NCBI GenBank assembly: GCA_022661535.1
Contig: JAKULF010000007.1
Location: 3,410,001-3,474,000 of the forward strand
Reading direction: 5' to 3'
Origin: Eutypa lata
Taxonomy: Eukaryota; Ascomycota; Sordariomycetes; Xylariales; Diatrypaceae
DNA: 64,000 nt
Part shown: positions 49,837 through 60,212 of the stretch, piece after piece
Layout of the letters: each line of letters begins with the position of its first letter
Numbering within the stretch: position 1 is the stretch's first letter
Translations under genes and position numbers: made by a program
Notes under the pieces: model-generated
What the model saw: only the letters and a program-made list of their open reading frames with translations
Told to the model about the DNA's origin: nothing
The model's database searches: none

Positions 49837-50820
49837 TCAAAACATTGCCAGGTTCCTCATTGCCCCGGACGAGTGAGTCTCTCTGATAGTAGATCCTGCT
49901 GCCGTAGTCGTACTGGGAGCTTGGGTAGTAGTAGTAGTAGTAGTAGTAGTAGCGGTAGTAGACGCCTCGTTCTGTTCAGCCTTGAAGACGTTGACCAGTT
50001 CCTTGCTGCCACAGAAAGCCTTGCTGTCACCGATGCAGGGGGTGCTGCAATCAGTCTGGTTGCTCGCCCACTCGCCGCCCACATAGCTGCCGCACCAGCA
50101 CTGGTTTCCCTCCTGCACGCCTGCGAAGACATACGCCCTGAGATAGCACGTGTTCTCGCATTTGGGAATAGACAACGCTGCATCACCGCCCTCAGGGCTC
50201 AAGTTCTCCTCGAGGATGGGCAGCGCGGGGTCCTCGACGTAACAGCCCATATCGGTCCAAGAGGTAGGAGAGGGTCCAGGCGTGACTACAGAGCTAGTGG
50301 AGACCGTCGTTGTTAAGGAAGAAGATGAAGTGGTTGTGATTGTGTTGTTGATCTTCTCCATGGTAACGATGCAGTACGACTGATACTCCCATGGCTGGCA
50401 GTCGAGACCGACGGAGGGGTTCCATTCATGCAACTCCTCGGGGGTGATCCCAAACAGACTGCGTATGTATTCGCACGATTCGCCGTCGCTGTTGTTGTAC
50501 CATTCGATGCAGTCTTTAGTGGTCTCTGGGCCCCATTGAAGCGTCGGGCTGGGGGTACCACAGGCGCGGCGAATCGCCACGAGCAGAAACAACAGGGAGG
50601 CCTTCGTAGCAGCGCTGATGCAGATCGAATTACTAGGTAAGCCGGTGAAGAAGAAGGTAGGAAGGGTGGACGATGGGCGATGGGAAGAGGAGCGGCAATC
50701 CAGCAGCCCCTGGAGTCGCGGACAGAAATCACGGCTATAGGTATTCTCACTTGCTTTCTTCGCTTGTCTTCCTCCTTCTTTTCTCTCTTGACGCCAAGTG
50801 TAGCTTAGACTGCAGCTCAT
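49837..50820 (-). CDS. Secreted or surface protein with LysM-like segment and WSC domain
   Basis: A single open frame of 327 codons. A hydrophobic stretch (KASLLFLLVAI) lies about 90 residues in, followed by a cysteine-containing LysM-like segment with CEYIRSLFGITPEELHEWNP and CQPWEYQSYCI. Next comes a Thr/Ser linker and then a WSC domain with GCYVEDPALPIL, CENTCYLRAYVFAGVQEG and QCWCGSYVGGEWA. A second Thr-rich linker (encoded by a TAG-type repeat) leads to a short tail ending GAMRNLAMF. LysM binds chitin-type glycans and WSC is a carbohydrate-binding cysteine domain, so a cell-wall or extracellular role is likely. The N-terminus is uncertain: the ORF start places a polar segment before the signal-like stretch, so the true start may lie in a separate small exon, with an intron ending near 50610. 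No catalytic domain is seen. Confidence 0.8.
   Translation of the reverse strand: MSCSLSYTWRQERKEGGRQAKKASENTYSRDFCPRLQGLLDCRSSSHRPSSTLPTFFFTGLPSNSICISAATKASLLFLLVAIRRACGTPSPTLQWGPETTKDCIEWYNNSDGESCEYIRSLFGITPEELHEWNPSVGLDCQPWEYQSYCIVTMEKINNTITTTSSSSLTTTVSTSSVVTPGPSPTSWTDMGCYVEDPALPILEENLSPEGGDAALSIPKCENTCYLRAYVFAGVQEGNQCWCGSYVGGEWASNQTDCSTPCIGDSKAFCGSKELVNVFKAEQNEASTTATTTTTTTTTQAPSTTTAAGSTIRETHSSGAMRNLAMF
49926..49953. repeat. TAG trinucleotide repeat encoding poly-Thr
   Basis: A TAG repeat on the plus strand, read as ACT codons on the minus strand, that forms the Thr linker of the WSC protein. Confidence 0.88.
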
Positions 50821-51480
50821 ATCGGTGTCTGAGTTAAGACTGAGTCAACATGTCCCCCCTGTGACAATACTTTGCGGTACCTACATAGTGGGGTGGCATG
50901 TGGTAGCTTGGGCAGCCTGTGCCGCAGCGGCTGTGAGGCGATATTCACTAACGGGCGGACTACATACCTACCACCGGATGCATCCCTAATTACGACGTAT
51001 ACAGTGTCTGGATATATATATATATATATATATTCGGTAACCGACGAATGGTTCCAGGGCATCACCTGCAACAATATTTCTTGAAGACTGGCCAGAACTT
51101 ACACTAATACATAAATTCGTCCAATAATATTGTCCATAGCACAAGCTCCTTGCCATTTCAGGCCCTTTCAGCGCTTGAGCGCTTAGAGAGAATTGTCGTG
51201 GGTGATGCCTTGTGGCCGCACGTTGGATACTGCCGTTACAAGGCGTTCCAAGTGACAAGAACTATTAAGAAATACGCCACACAGCAGCCAACAATTTACC
51301 ATCGCAAATCATTCGACCTAGCAGGACCAATATTCATATTTTTCCTCACATCATACGGACTAGCGGATTATACGATATAGAGACGAGGTATCCCAACGTG
51401 CTGACTATTAATTTTTAAGTTAAGAGTCGTAGACTACGTCGTCTACCTGTGTTTAGCCTTGCTCTTAGGAACCAACGACA
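50821..51480. other. Intergenic between divergent WSC and 2EXR genes
   Basis: 660 bp serving as the promoter region for both flanking genes. It contains a TA repeat at about 51014-51032 and no other clear signal. Confidence 0.5.
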
Positions 51481-52110
51481 ATGTCCATCTTTCATCCATT
51501 TCCGCGCCTCCCAACCGAGCTTCGCGCGTGCATCTGGGCCTCGGCAGTCGAACCTCGTGTCGTTGATGTCCGCGTCGTGCCTGACAACCTGCTAGAAGTT
51601 CAGAGGCTAGTCTCGCTTACACCAGTACCGGCAATACTCCAGACCTGCCAAGAAGCTCGCAACTTGGGCCTGTACAAGCAGTCCTTCTCCGAGGTCACCG
51701 CCACCAAGGCCAACGCCGCCGCAGGTGCGGAGTCGCACTATGTCTGGCTCAACTTGGACATCGACATGGTCTCTATCGGGAAAACCTCGTTCAGAGCTTT
51801 CGCACCCGTCGCATTATCCATTAAGCGGCTAAGGTTCGAGCGCGAAAACTCGGACGAATTATTCTACCACTTCGAAGTAAGAGAGCTCTGGGACTGGGTT
51901 AACACGGAGGAAATCCATGTAGTCTGTGAAGATGGGATGGAGGCATGGCATGGGGCTTCCCTCGAGCACTCCTGGCCTTGCGCCCTGGAAAACTTGTGGT
52001 TCTTCGACCCAGATGATGGCCGGATGATGAGAAGCTTCGAGATGGAACAGATGCTTGACGAAGGGCTGGAGGAGATGAATAGACAAAGTTTAGAGGCTGA
52101 AGAAGCATAG
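51481..52110 (+). CDS. 2EXR domain protein
   Basis: An intronless gene for 209 residues. The N-terminus FHPFPRLPTELRACIWASAV, followed by EPRVVDVRV, is the typical opening of the 2EXR family, a fungal group related in shape to F-box proteins. ILQTCQEARNLGLYKQ is the second conserved block. The C-terminal half is acidic with aromatic residues (LWDWVNTEEIHVVCEDGME, LENLWFFDPDDGRMM) and ends in an acidic helix. There is no signal peptide or membrane segment. The function of the family is not established; substrate-receptor roles are only proposed. The start ATG lies at the beginning of the conserved block. It is divergent from the WSC gene and its 3' end faces the secreted protein gene. Confidence 0.88.
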   Translation: MSIFHPFPRLPTELRACIWASAVEPRVVDVRVVPDNLLEVQRLVSLTPVPAILQTCQEARNLGLYKQSFSEVTATKANAAAGAESHYVWLNLDIDMVSIGKTSFRAFAPVALSIKRLRFERENSDELFYHFEVRELWDWVNTEEIHVVCEDGMEAWHGASLEHSWPCALENLWFFDPDDGRMMRSFEMEQMLDEGLEEMNRQSLEAEEA

Positions 52111-52314
52111 GCCGAGAGCCGATATGACTACTAGTGATGCTCGTCTCAGCTAGCTAAGAGTTGTCTTATTGAGGGAAATCAATCATTGCACTATCTAGAA
52201 TCGTATCGCTCCGTACGCTGCATCCGTTCTATCTATCCTGTTCTCCTTTCCCATGCCCTGTCTCCTCCAACCTTTCCTACTGTGCTACACATAACTACTG
52301 CTGAGCTGCCCATC

Positions 52315-53164
52315 TTAACGACAATTCTGGCTTCTGTCTGTCACCCGCTTGTACGACTGTATCGCTACGCGGTGTTTCCTTGCCTGGTCATTGCCCCCGT
52401 CATACCAATTCTTGAGAAATCCTTGAATCTCTTTGTCGATATCAGGCACGCCCTTGGCCTTGGCTTCTTTGACCGTCTCTCTCCAATCCACGGTCTCCCA
52501 CACACCGCCAGTAGCAGGATTTTTCCCAGTTCCGACTCTCTGTTTTTTTTATCTCCATCTTACCACCTAGCTTGTCCTCGGCTTCTTGAATGAGAAAAGG
52601 GCCGTGGTCTCCAGCCCGCGCCTCGCTAACTTTGCCCAAAGTCGTGTCGAAGCTATCCCAGAGGCCCCGGTTGCCACTGCCCCCTTTGTCCTTGTACGCA
52701 TTGTTGACTGTGTCGCCGACACGCTTGATGTAGTCGTTGAACTCCCATGCATCCTTTACGGCAAAGTAAGGCGGGAAGTTGTACACCTTGCGGTTCTTCC
52801 CCGGGGCGGTCGTGAAGAGCTTGTAACATTGCTTGGCCGTCCCCTCGGGATCCAACTTCCCACTAGAGTCATAGACGGACCAACCATTTGGAGTATTGGC
52901 CTTGCCCAGGAACACCACGAGGTCGTCAAAGTTGCACCGGGTGCGACCCGAGTTCTTTTTTGGCGTGCAAGGATTCCACTGGGTGCATTTCTTTGTCTTC
53001 GCGTCCGGTTTGGCGCACTTGAAGCCGATTGTCTGGTCCTTCGCATCGTTAAGCGCATCGATCTCGAAGGCATTGAACAGCAGCACGCGCTCAAGGAATC
53101 CTTGGTACCATCCGGCCAAGACGGCGGCGAGGTGAGAAAGAACGAGAAAAAGAGTAACTTTCAT
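52315..53164 (-). CDS. Secreted cysteine-containing protein of unknown family, frame break at a poly-A run
   Basis: The ATG at 53164 opens a clear signal peptide (MKVTLFLVLSHLAAVLAG), followed by an extracellular domain of about 260 residues. Cysteines occur in FKCAKPD, KKCTQWNPCTP, TRCNFDD and KQCYKLF. There is no membrane segment after the signal. The first frame ends at 52442. A second frame, running to the stop at 52315, continues with GGVWETVDWRETVKEAKAKG and looks like the natural C-terminus. The two differ by one base, and the switch falls at an eight-base A run (coding strand, about 52543-52550). Seven A would give one open frame of roughly 282 codons. I do not recognise the family. 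The gene is divergent from the chitinase relic across about 680 bp, which suggests shared regulation. Confidence 0.72.
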
Positions 53165-53848
53165 GATTGCTGCTGGTGCACAAGTCTCGACAGAGCAAGG
53201 AAGTAGCCGAGTCCCAGACGAAGCAAAGGATGGGTGAAGAAAAATAATTGATGGGCTTGGTCCTAATTCTAGGACCGTCCTTCAGGCACAAGTTCACAGC
53301 GGAGCTGCATTTGATCATGTTCTATTAGAAGTAGAACTGGATCAGTGTATGCCGTGTTGCCGTATAATTTTGACCTCCAGATAGGCCATTCTGTTAATGT
53401 AGGACAGACTAATCAGTGTCTTTCAGCACGCAAGGAGATTACTTCATTCCCTTGCCGTACTCTTCTCATCTCGTGACGATTCATTTGACAAATCCCTGTT
53501 GATGTGGCTGACTGTGTCTGAGATGAGGGTACTTGTATATACAAAGCCGTGGATATGTGTGCCAAAAGAGGCGGAAGCAATCCAGATAGTGCCAGCAGGA
53601 CAGCATTAATCCATGTCTATACCAAGGCCATTCTCATTGACCTTATTTCCAAAATCTTAAGACTCTCGAATGCGTAAGCTCTTCTGTCCAACGTTAGATT
53701 AGCCCAACCTCCTCTTACCTCACGACAAGCTCGCCTGTGCTCAGCCACTTCTGTTTATCCTACCCCCCTTATATTTGCCCCCTCTTGTGCCAGAGAGTCA
53801 GAGGCTTTCATCCCCTCAGCGAACCTGCTTGCGCACTGCCATGCCATC
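53165..53848. other. Divergent promoter region
   Basis: About 680 bp between the secreted protein gene and the chitinase relic. CT-rich sequence lies shortly before the ATG at 53849. No defined operator-like site is seen. Confidence 0.45.
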
Positions 53849-56178
53849 ATGAGGCCTTCTTTACTTGTTCCTTGGGCCGTCTTGGCTTCCGAGGCTTTTG
53901 CATTCCATTCTCATTTCGAAATCTCCCACCGAGACGAATATATCGCAGAACTTGAGTCGTGGCTTGCGACGGCCCAGAGAGCATCAATTGATACGCGCAA
54001 AAAGTGCCCTGTGTCGTGCAGCGCAACCAAAGATAACAGCTCGAGTGCCGAATGGTTTTTGTTTCCAGATGCTGCAGAGTTGGCGTCATGTAACGAAACT
54101 ATGCTGCTCAGCATGGCTGTCAAGACCACAGTTGAAGATCAAATAACCCCTACGGCTATCAGGGCATGTATAGCCGACTATGGCTCAGGGGTAAAAGCTG
54201 CATTCGTCGCGGACGAGAGTAAGGCATCCCTCTGTTCAACGTCTAATCGAGTCCTGAGGGAGGCCCCCATATACATGCATGAACCTCAAGTCAGCAGCAA
54301 TGGTGCTGAATTCTCTGTCAACCATCTCCTGGCTGCTGGGCATCAGATATCCCGCTATCTCGCAATACAGGTACCCTCATGCGCCCACAACGCAATCGAA
54401 TTTGCTTATTCTCAATCAGCAGCCATTGGCGTCTTTGCTGGAGCGGAGATTCATCAACACGGAGTAACGTAGGTACCCCAGGGGTTCGAACTTCGTTAGC
54501 CTATAAACCCATCTTTGGAACTTCCAAAATCCAAGTCTGCAATACCCATCTTGTAGGGCTCCCGCAATATGAGGACCTTCCCAATGTCTTTTCTTACCCT
54601 CTTTCCCATCTATAAGCTACGTTCGCACCATACACTTGCTTCCTTAGCAGCCGAACCACTAACTTAGTGCCATAGCTCGGATGTTCTCAATAATCTGCTG
54701 AAAGAGGCAGAGGAGAAGGCCATCTCTAAGGCCACTGTCATCCAGCTGTGTGGTGCCGATAGCCGCGGCGCAGATTATAGCATCGGCATTGTTGCTGCTA
54801 GCATCGCGAACCTCACATTCATCCAGGAGTCTGTCGATACATGGGCCGGCGGAGAATGTGTTGCTCAGCCGGACGTGGGAGAGCCTTGGATGTCGGTCAC
54901 CCTGCGTGTTCCCTCGCCCGTTGAGTCCACGTTAAATAGTAGCACCGGTGTGACGACATCATCTGGCACTACACCCGCAAGCCTCGGGGGCAAAGTCACA
55001 CCTTACTACGAGGGCCGTCTGTAAAATAACCAAAGTCAAATCTGGAGATGGATGTTAGGCTGTGGCCAACGGGTGCGGGATCAGCCAGGCAAACTTGGAA
55101 AGTACAATCGCAAGAATCTTTGCAGCACCCTCGTCCTCTATGAGATCGTCTGTTGTAGCAGCGGCACTTTACCTAGCACTCTGCCACCGGGCAACTCGGA
55201 TGGCGCGTGCAAGACAAGAGCCATGGTCAACGGCGATAGCTGCGGCGCGCTGGATTCTAAGTGCGGTATCAGCGCAGCTGCCGCTATGCCACCTGTCTCG
55301 AGACCTGCGTCAAAGGTAGCGACTGCAAGAACGGCAGGGGTACGATCGATATCGCGTGCCCCCAGATGGAGTTCCAGCGATCCATTGCGGACGGCGACCT
55401 AACCCCGATCCCCAACGCTACGTTCACGCTCAAGGACGCTGGCGGTTTCTGGAAAGACATTGGAGAGGAGTACGGCATTGAGGACTCGTGGATCAAGTTC
55501 GGTAGGCGGCTCATGCGGACCAACAATGGGTGCCAGTACGCGGGCGAGGACATCAACGAGTGCATGGACAAGCAGAACAACTTCTTTTATAACTACCCCC
55601 TCGCCGACAAGGTCACGGTCTACAACCCCAAGGACGTCATCGGCGACTCCTTCTCCAAGGCAACCGACATGCTCGACCGGTTTAAGATCGTACAGGCGTA
55701 CGGGGATTGGGACGACCTGATGGAGCTGTCGGACCTGGTGGATGCCACATCGCTGCCAGGCTACTCGACCGAGGAGGCCGTCTCGAGCATGGAGAAGATA
55801 GTCGAGAAGGCCGGCGAGATCGAGAAGAAGGAGCGCGAGGAATTCATCCTTAATTTCCTCACCGGCCTGCTCTTCTGGATCCCCTTCGTAGGCGAAGCCA
55901 TCGGGGCTGCGGGCATGATGACGGTCCGCTCCCTACTCCGGCTCATCGGCACCACTGGAGACGCGGGCATGGCCATCTACGATATCGTCAACAATCCTGA
56001 GAACGCCTTCATGGCCGTCTTTAGCTACCTGGCGGGGGCCAGCCTAGGCCGCGCCGGCTTCAGGAACGCGGCCAACTCCCGACGAGGCATAACCTCGTCC
56101 GAGTATGACAGCCTCGGAGGCGTAAAGACGAAACTCGACTTAATTGAGAGAATCCGTGGCGGCATTTGCCCTATATAA
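53849..56178 (+). pseudogene. Killer-toxin-like chitinase relic: N-terminal, LysM and C-terminal parts remain, GH18 domain missing
   Basis: A signal peptide (MRPSLLVPWAVLASEAFAF) opens a 207-codon exon, joined across a GT-AG intron (54469-54675) to a second exon that continues the same cysteine-rich N-terminal module. After 55020 the text breaks up. One frame shift lies near 55020 and an in-frame TAG follows in the first LysM motif. Another single-base loss lies within that motif near 55110, and a second LysM motif is cut short near 55275. From there an intact frame (to 56178) encodes the conserved C-terminal module, with a cysteine start (CLETCVKGSDCKNG), KFGRRLMRTNNGCQY and hydrophobic helices. 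In the large fungal chitinases related to the zymocin alpha subunit, a chitin-binding region and a GH18 domain lie between LysM and this module. Both are absent here, so the locus cannot encode a chitinase. It is described only as a broken gene. Confidence 0.75.
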
Positions 56179-59100
56179 GAATTGAACGCAGGAATACTGT
56201 TGGAGCTTAGTAAACCTTGATTTAACGAAGTTAGTCCCCATAAGCTAGACAAAACGTCCTTTTGTTTTACGGTTAGCTAGGTGTACTGGGAGACGACCTC
56301 TGTGAGGTGCCACAGTCACCTGAGTTTTATTGTTATAGCTCCTGTCATAACGCCTTCAGTACCTTTAAATACCCCTTTTAGCACCTCAATGCCTTTGAAT
56401 ACCCTCTCTTCAGCACCCTTCAGCACCTGCCAGCTCCTGCTACAGCTCCTTATCGGACCAATCAAGTGTTTAATTCCCAAATTTCGTGTAACGTATTTGT
56501 AACCCCACCACAATCTACACGCAACATGCCATTGGACCCATCCTCAGGAAGCTTTGTCTCCAAATTCATGATATTTCTATCATGTTCTAATGAAAGGTGG
56601 CTGTAGGACGTGGGCATTGCTTGAGATAGGCGGATGCTAGTGAAGCCACCAATGGTTCTCTTAACTTTCCCTTTGGCCACTGCGCTCGAATGTATGCCAA
56701 AATTTGCCTTAAGCTACTGACAGCCGCTGATTAAACAGGTCCAAACTAGCAGATTATTCTCCAAAGCTGGTTGCTTACTTATCACCAAAAGAAATGTCCC
56801 CCGGCCCTCGAAGCTCTTTCATAGCGGTGATTCCTATCTCCGGCGATGATAAGAATCTTAAGAGTTCCTTTCAACTCAGATAACTTCACTCCATCTTCAT
56901 ATCCACTATATAGAATTGTATCATGATGTTCTTAAAGGCATTGTATACTGCTGATTTGGTTAAAATATTTAATAATAGGGGTTTAGAAATTAGGGATCTA
57001 GAGCGGATCAGAATATAGACTTTCATAGCCCTTTAAATGGCAATATTGGAACGGCTACTTCTCCGAGGCCTTAAAGAGTGGAAGGCTATCGACGGTATGG
57101 GAGGGACGCGTAATATAGGGTAGTAATGGGTTTATTTCTTGAATTGTCTTATATGAAGTTATAGTCACAATTTATAGTTGGACCTAGCCGAGTTTATCTT
57201 TCTTCTTTCCCTCATAAATATTTGATATTACAAATCAGCTGAAGGGTCAGTACAGTGGTAATACGAGTAGTATGTCATTGCTATCAACCCTTAGAATTGA
57301 ATTTTCGCGAATGCAAGTTGAATTATTAGCTACTGAGGCAGCTCACCATGCCGCTTACATGCCACAACAGGATATATACAGCCAATGAAATGAGAAACTG
57401 GGCTTGGCTTCAGAAACCTGCCATTGAATCATTGGGTTAATCTGTTTTTCAAGTGTTGATTGCCGCACTTGAAATCATTGGTTGGTGGCAATGTAAACTA
57501 TACTTCTATCGATTGCCTTATTTCTTTGAGAGAAACTTTGATGTTGATGCAGCTACTCGTGTGAAGACACGTTAACTTGACTCTTCTGTTTCATTATATG
57601 GCACAAGCCTTCTCAACAACCTCCATCTGTCCACCTATTACTCCTGCAGTCGTTATGAGACCTCATGAGACCTCGAAGTTGTTGTTCTTAACATTACCTG
57701 CCTACAAGAATGCATTTCTTCTCATACTTCACATGTATTTTTGTATGTAAGCACTCCTAGAAACGTTGTAATTGCTTAGATAGTTGTTAGGAATATATAG
57801 ACATATTGTCATCCAAGCCTTGGGAAAGATAGGCTCATTTTAAGGAGAAGCATGAGCTGATCTAATATACAAATGCCTTAAAATTATTTATAAATCCGTT
57901 TTAGGTCAGGTTAACATGACTATGCCCAGGGTAAATCTCAGCTGAGTCTATTACCCGCATGCCACGCTACACAGGACGCCCGACTAGTTAGTAGGGCGAG
58001 TGGTAGTTCGTCATCTTTGGTAGAGTCAAGGGCCTTTACGTATATACTTTATTATTTGCTGTTTTCCAACAAGTTACGATTTACTGAGTAGCATATAGAT
58101 GTTACCTAAAGGTTGCGAACTGCATAATAACGGCAAAATCATGTAGCTAAGCGACTGGTTCCCTATAGGCCCCTATAATGGAGTGTCTCGTTACGTTTTA
58201 GAAACGGCCTTGTTGTAGCGATTGCACTTTCGGGCGCAACAATACACACACGGCTATTGTACCCGTCTGCTGTTGATGGGCTTATCTGTTCATTTTTGAT
58301 GACATCGGTTGATGATGGGAGAAAGTCTCAAGGAAGTGGATACCACCGTTGGCAAGTTGGAATAGGGAGCCAGGAGTTTTCCAGGTTCTGAGCTGATCTT
58401 CTCGTAGTCGCTACTTCGTACCAGGTCGTAAGTAAAAGTAAAATAGCGGGACCCGAAAGACTGGGCTGACCCAGGACTATCAAGAGCGCTAGGGTGGCCC
58501 ATGCTAAATTTACCGTGTTGTGTGTCATCATCGATAAATTGAGCTACCCCATGACGACATGGTCAAGAATCAAGAGTGTTCCAGCAAACAAGAAGAAAAA
58601 AAACCTGCCAATGAGGATTAGTTGATTCCTCTCGGCAACGACCAAGAGCCAAGCCAAGGGGGATATCGAGTGGAGCCATGGGAACGAGATCGTTGAAGAT
58701 GCTCCGTTATCTCGCAAGCTTTCAGAACGAACTGGAGGGAAAAAAAGAAGGAAAACTTGACAGATTTTTGACCAATGGTAATCATAACTTTTTAGCATGC
58801 CGGCGTCTGCCGAAATGCGTCATTCATACATGCCTATAATCCATGCCACCCTGCCACCTTTTACGGACGAACAGAAGCCCCACTACTTACAGCCCTGCTG
58901 ATGGAGTGAGTTGAATGATCACAAGGTACACATAACTCTCATGTCTAAGCCCCCGTATAGTGTGACCTGTATGCAAGTCTGCAGTTTGCAGTCTGCCTAA
59001 GATTCTGCCTCATCTCGTGGCCTACCCCTTTCTAGTAACCTTTCGGTATTTGCTATCTCCTTTCTCATCTAAGGCTGTCGCTATTCCCGTGTAGACCTCC

Positions 59101-60212
59101 AAAATTTAATTGATATCCTGCATGCATGTTGGCGGCGTTTAAAAGGCAGGCTGAGCAATTACATAATGTACAGGTAGAGCGAAGGGTCTACCCCGCATCT
59201 TGGTATCTATACGTCGAGTGATTCCGAGCTGGCTTCGCCGCCTTCGATATTTTACTTCGAATTTCTTCGGGCTGTATAATGCCCTTTCTTTCTTTTTGAT
59301 TCAGATTGGTATGCAGCACTTGCATATACATGTGTGCAATAGTATATGTGGCCTTTTAAGAACGGTGTAGGACGCAGTCGCAGTTCATGAGTTTTAGTCT
59401 ACCATTAGCTACTTACATAGAGTATAGTTACGTATATACAATTCCCGAGTCCCGACTCCTATTACGTAGGAACAATCGCTTTAAGACTAACTTGGAGTCC
59501 CCACCGTTCTTAGAGGCTATCGTAGGAACTCATATAGTCGATAGTCGATAGTCGATAGTATATAGTTGGCTACCTTGTATACGCAGCCATGTTTCATCCT
59601 CCTTCCATGATTCCTGTACGTAGATGGCCGCCTTCGAATAGTATCCAACTAATTAGCTAGATACATAACCAGGGAGTCAAAACTGCATTTTGAACACAGT
59701 TGCTAGAGTTGGTTCTCGTTACTTACGTATTCCTAGCGTGATCCCACATGAACCGCAGCCCCGCCAGCCATCCCTCTCCTCTTAACCCTTCCAGCCAAGT
59801 TTATCGCATGCAAGACATACGAAGTATATGTACATGATGTGCCGGGGTTCTGTGTAGCCCACCAGTACTTCATGTTTCCTGCTGTAGGTAGGATAGGTTC
59901 TAGTGCTTTTGAGACCAGTCTTCCGTGCTATCCTGCTTCCTTCCACCCCTCCTACACACAACACGACATTGGATGACCAACTTCTTCTTCTTCTTCTTCT
60001 TCTCCCCGTCCCACATCATCAGTCCAGCCCTAGTCGAGCCAGCCTCCACAATATTATTACGGTCGGAGTCGCCTGACTGAGACTTATTTCCTTCTCTTCT
60101 TATCTGTTTATTTCTTTCGCCTTGCCCAAATAATTCATTACATATATACTACTATTGGGAATATACCACCACTCTTGTGACTGTCGCCGACAAAAGTGCA
60201 TTTTGTGACACT
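56179..60212. other. Intergenic, no supported gene
   Basis: Four kilobases. The part 56338-56455 holds short degenerate repeats with a TTCAGCACC/GCCTTTGAATACC character. The part 56700-58100 is AT-leaning with scattered stops in all frames. The part from about 59960 is the pyrimidine-rich promoter and leader of the next gene. One copy of TACGAAGTAT lies at 59818. Confidence 0.5.
59982..60003. repeat. TTC trinucleotide repeat
   Basis: About seven TTC/CTT units in the presumed promoter of the DUF3824-type gene. More CT-rich sequence follows to about 60125. Confidence 0.85.
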
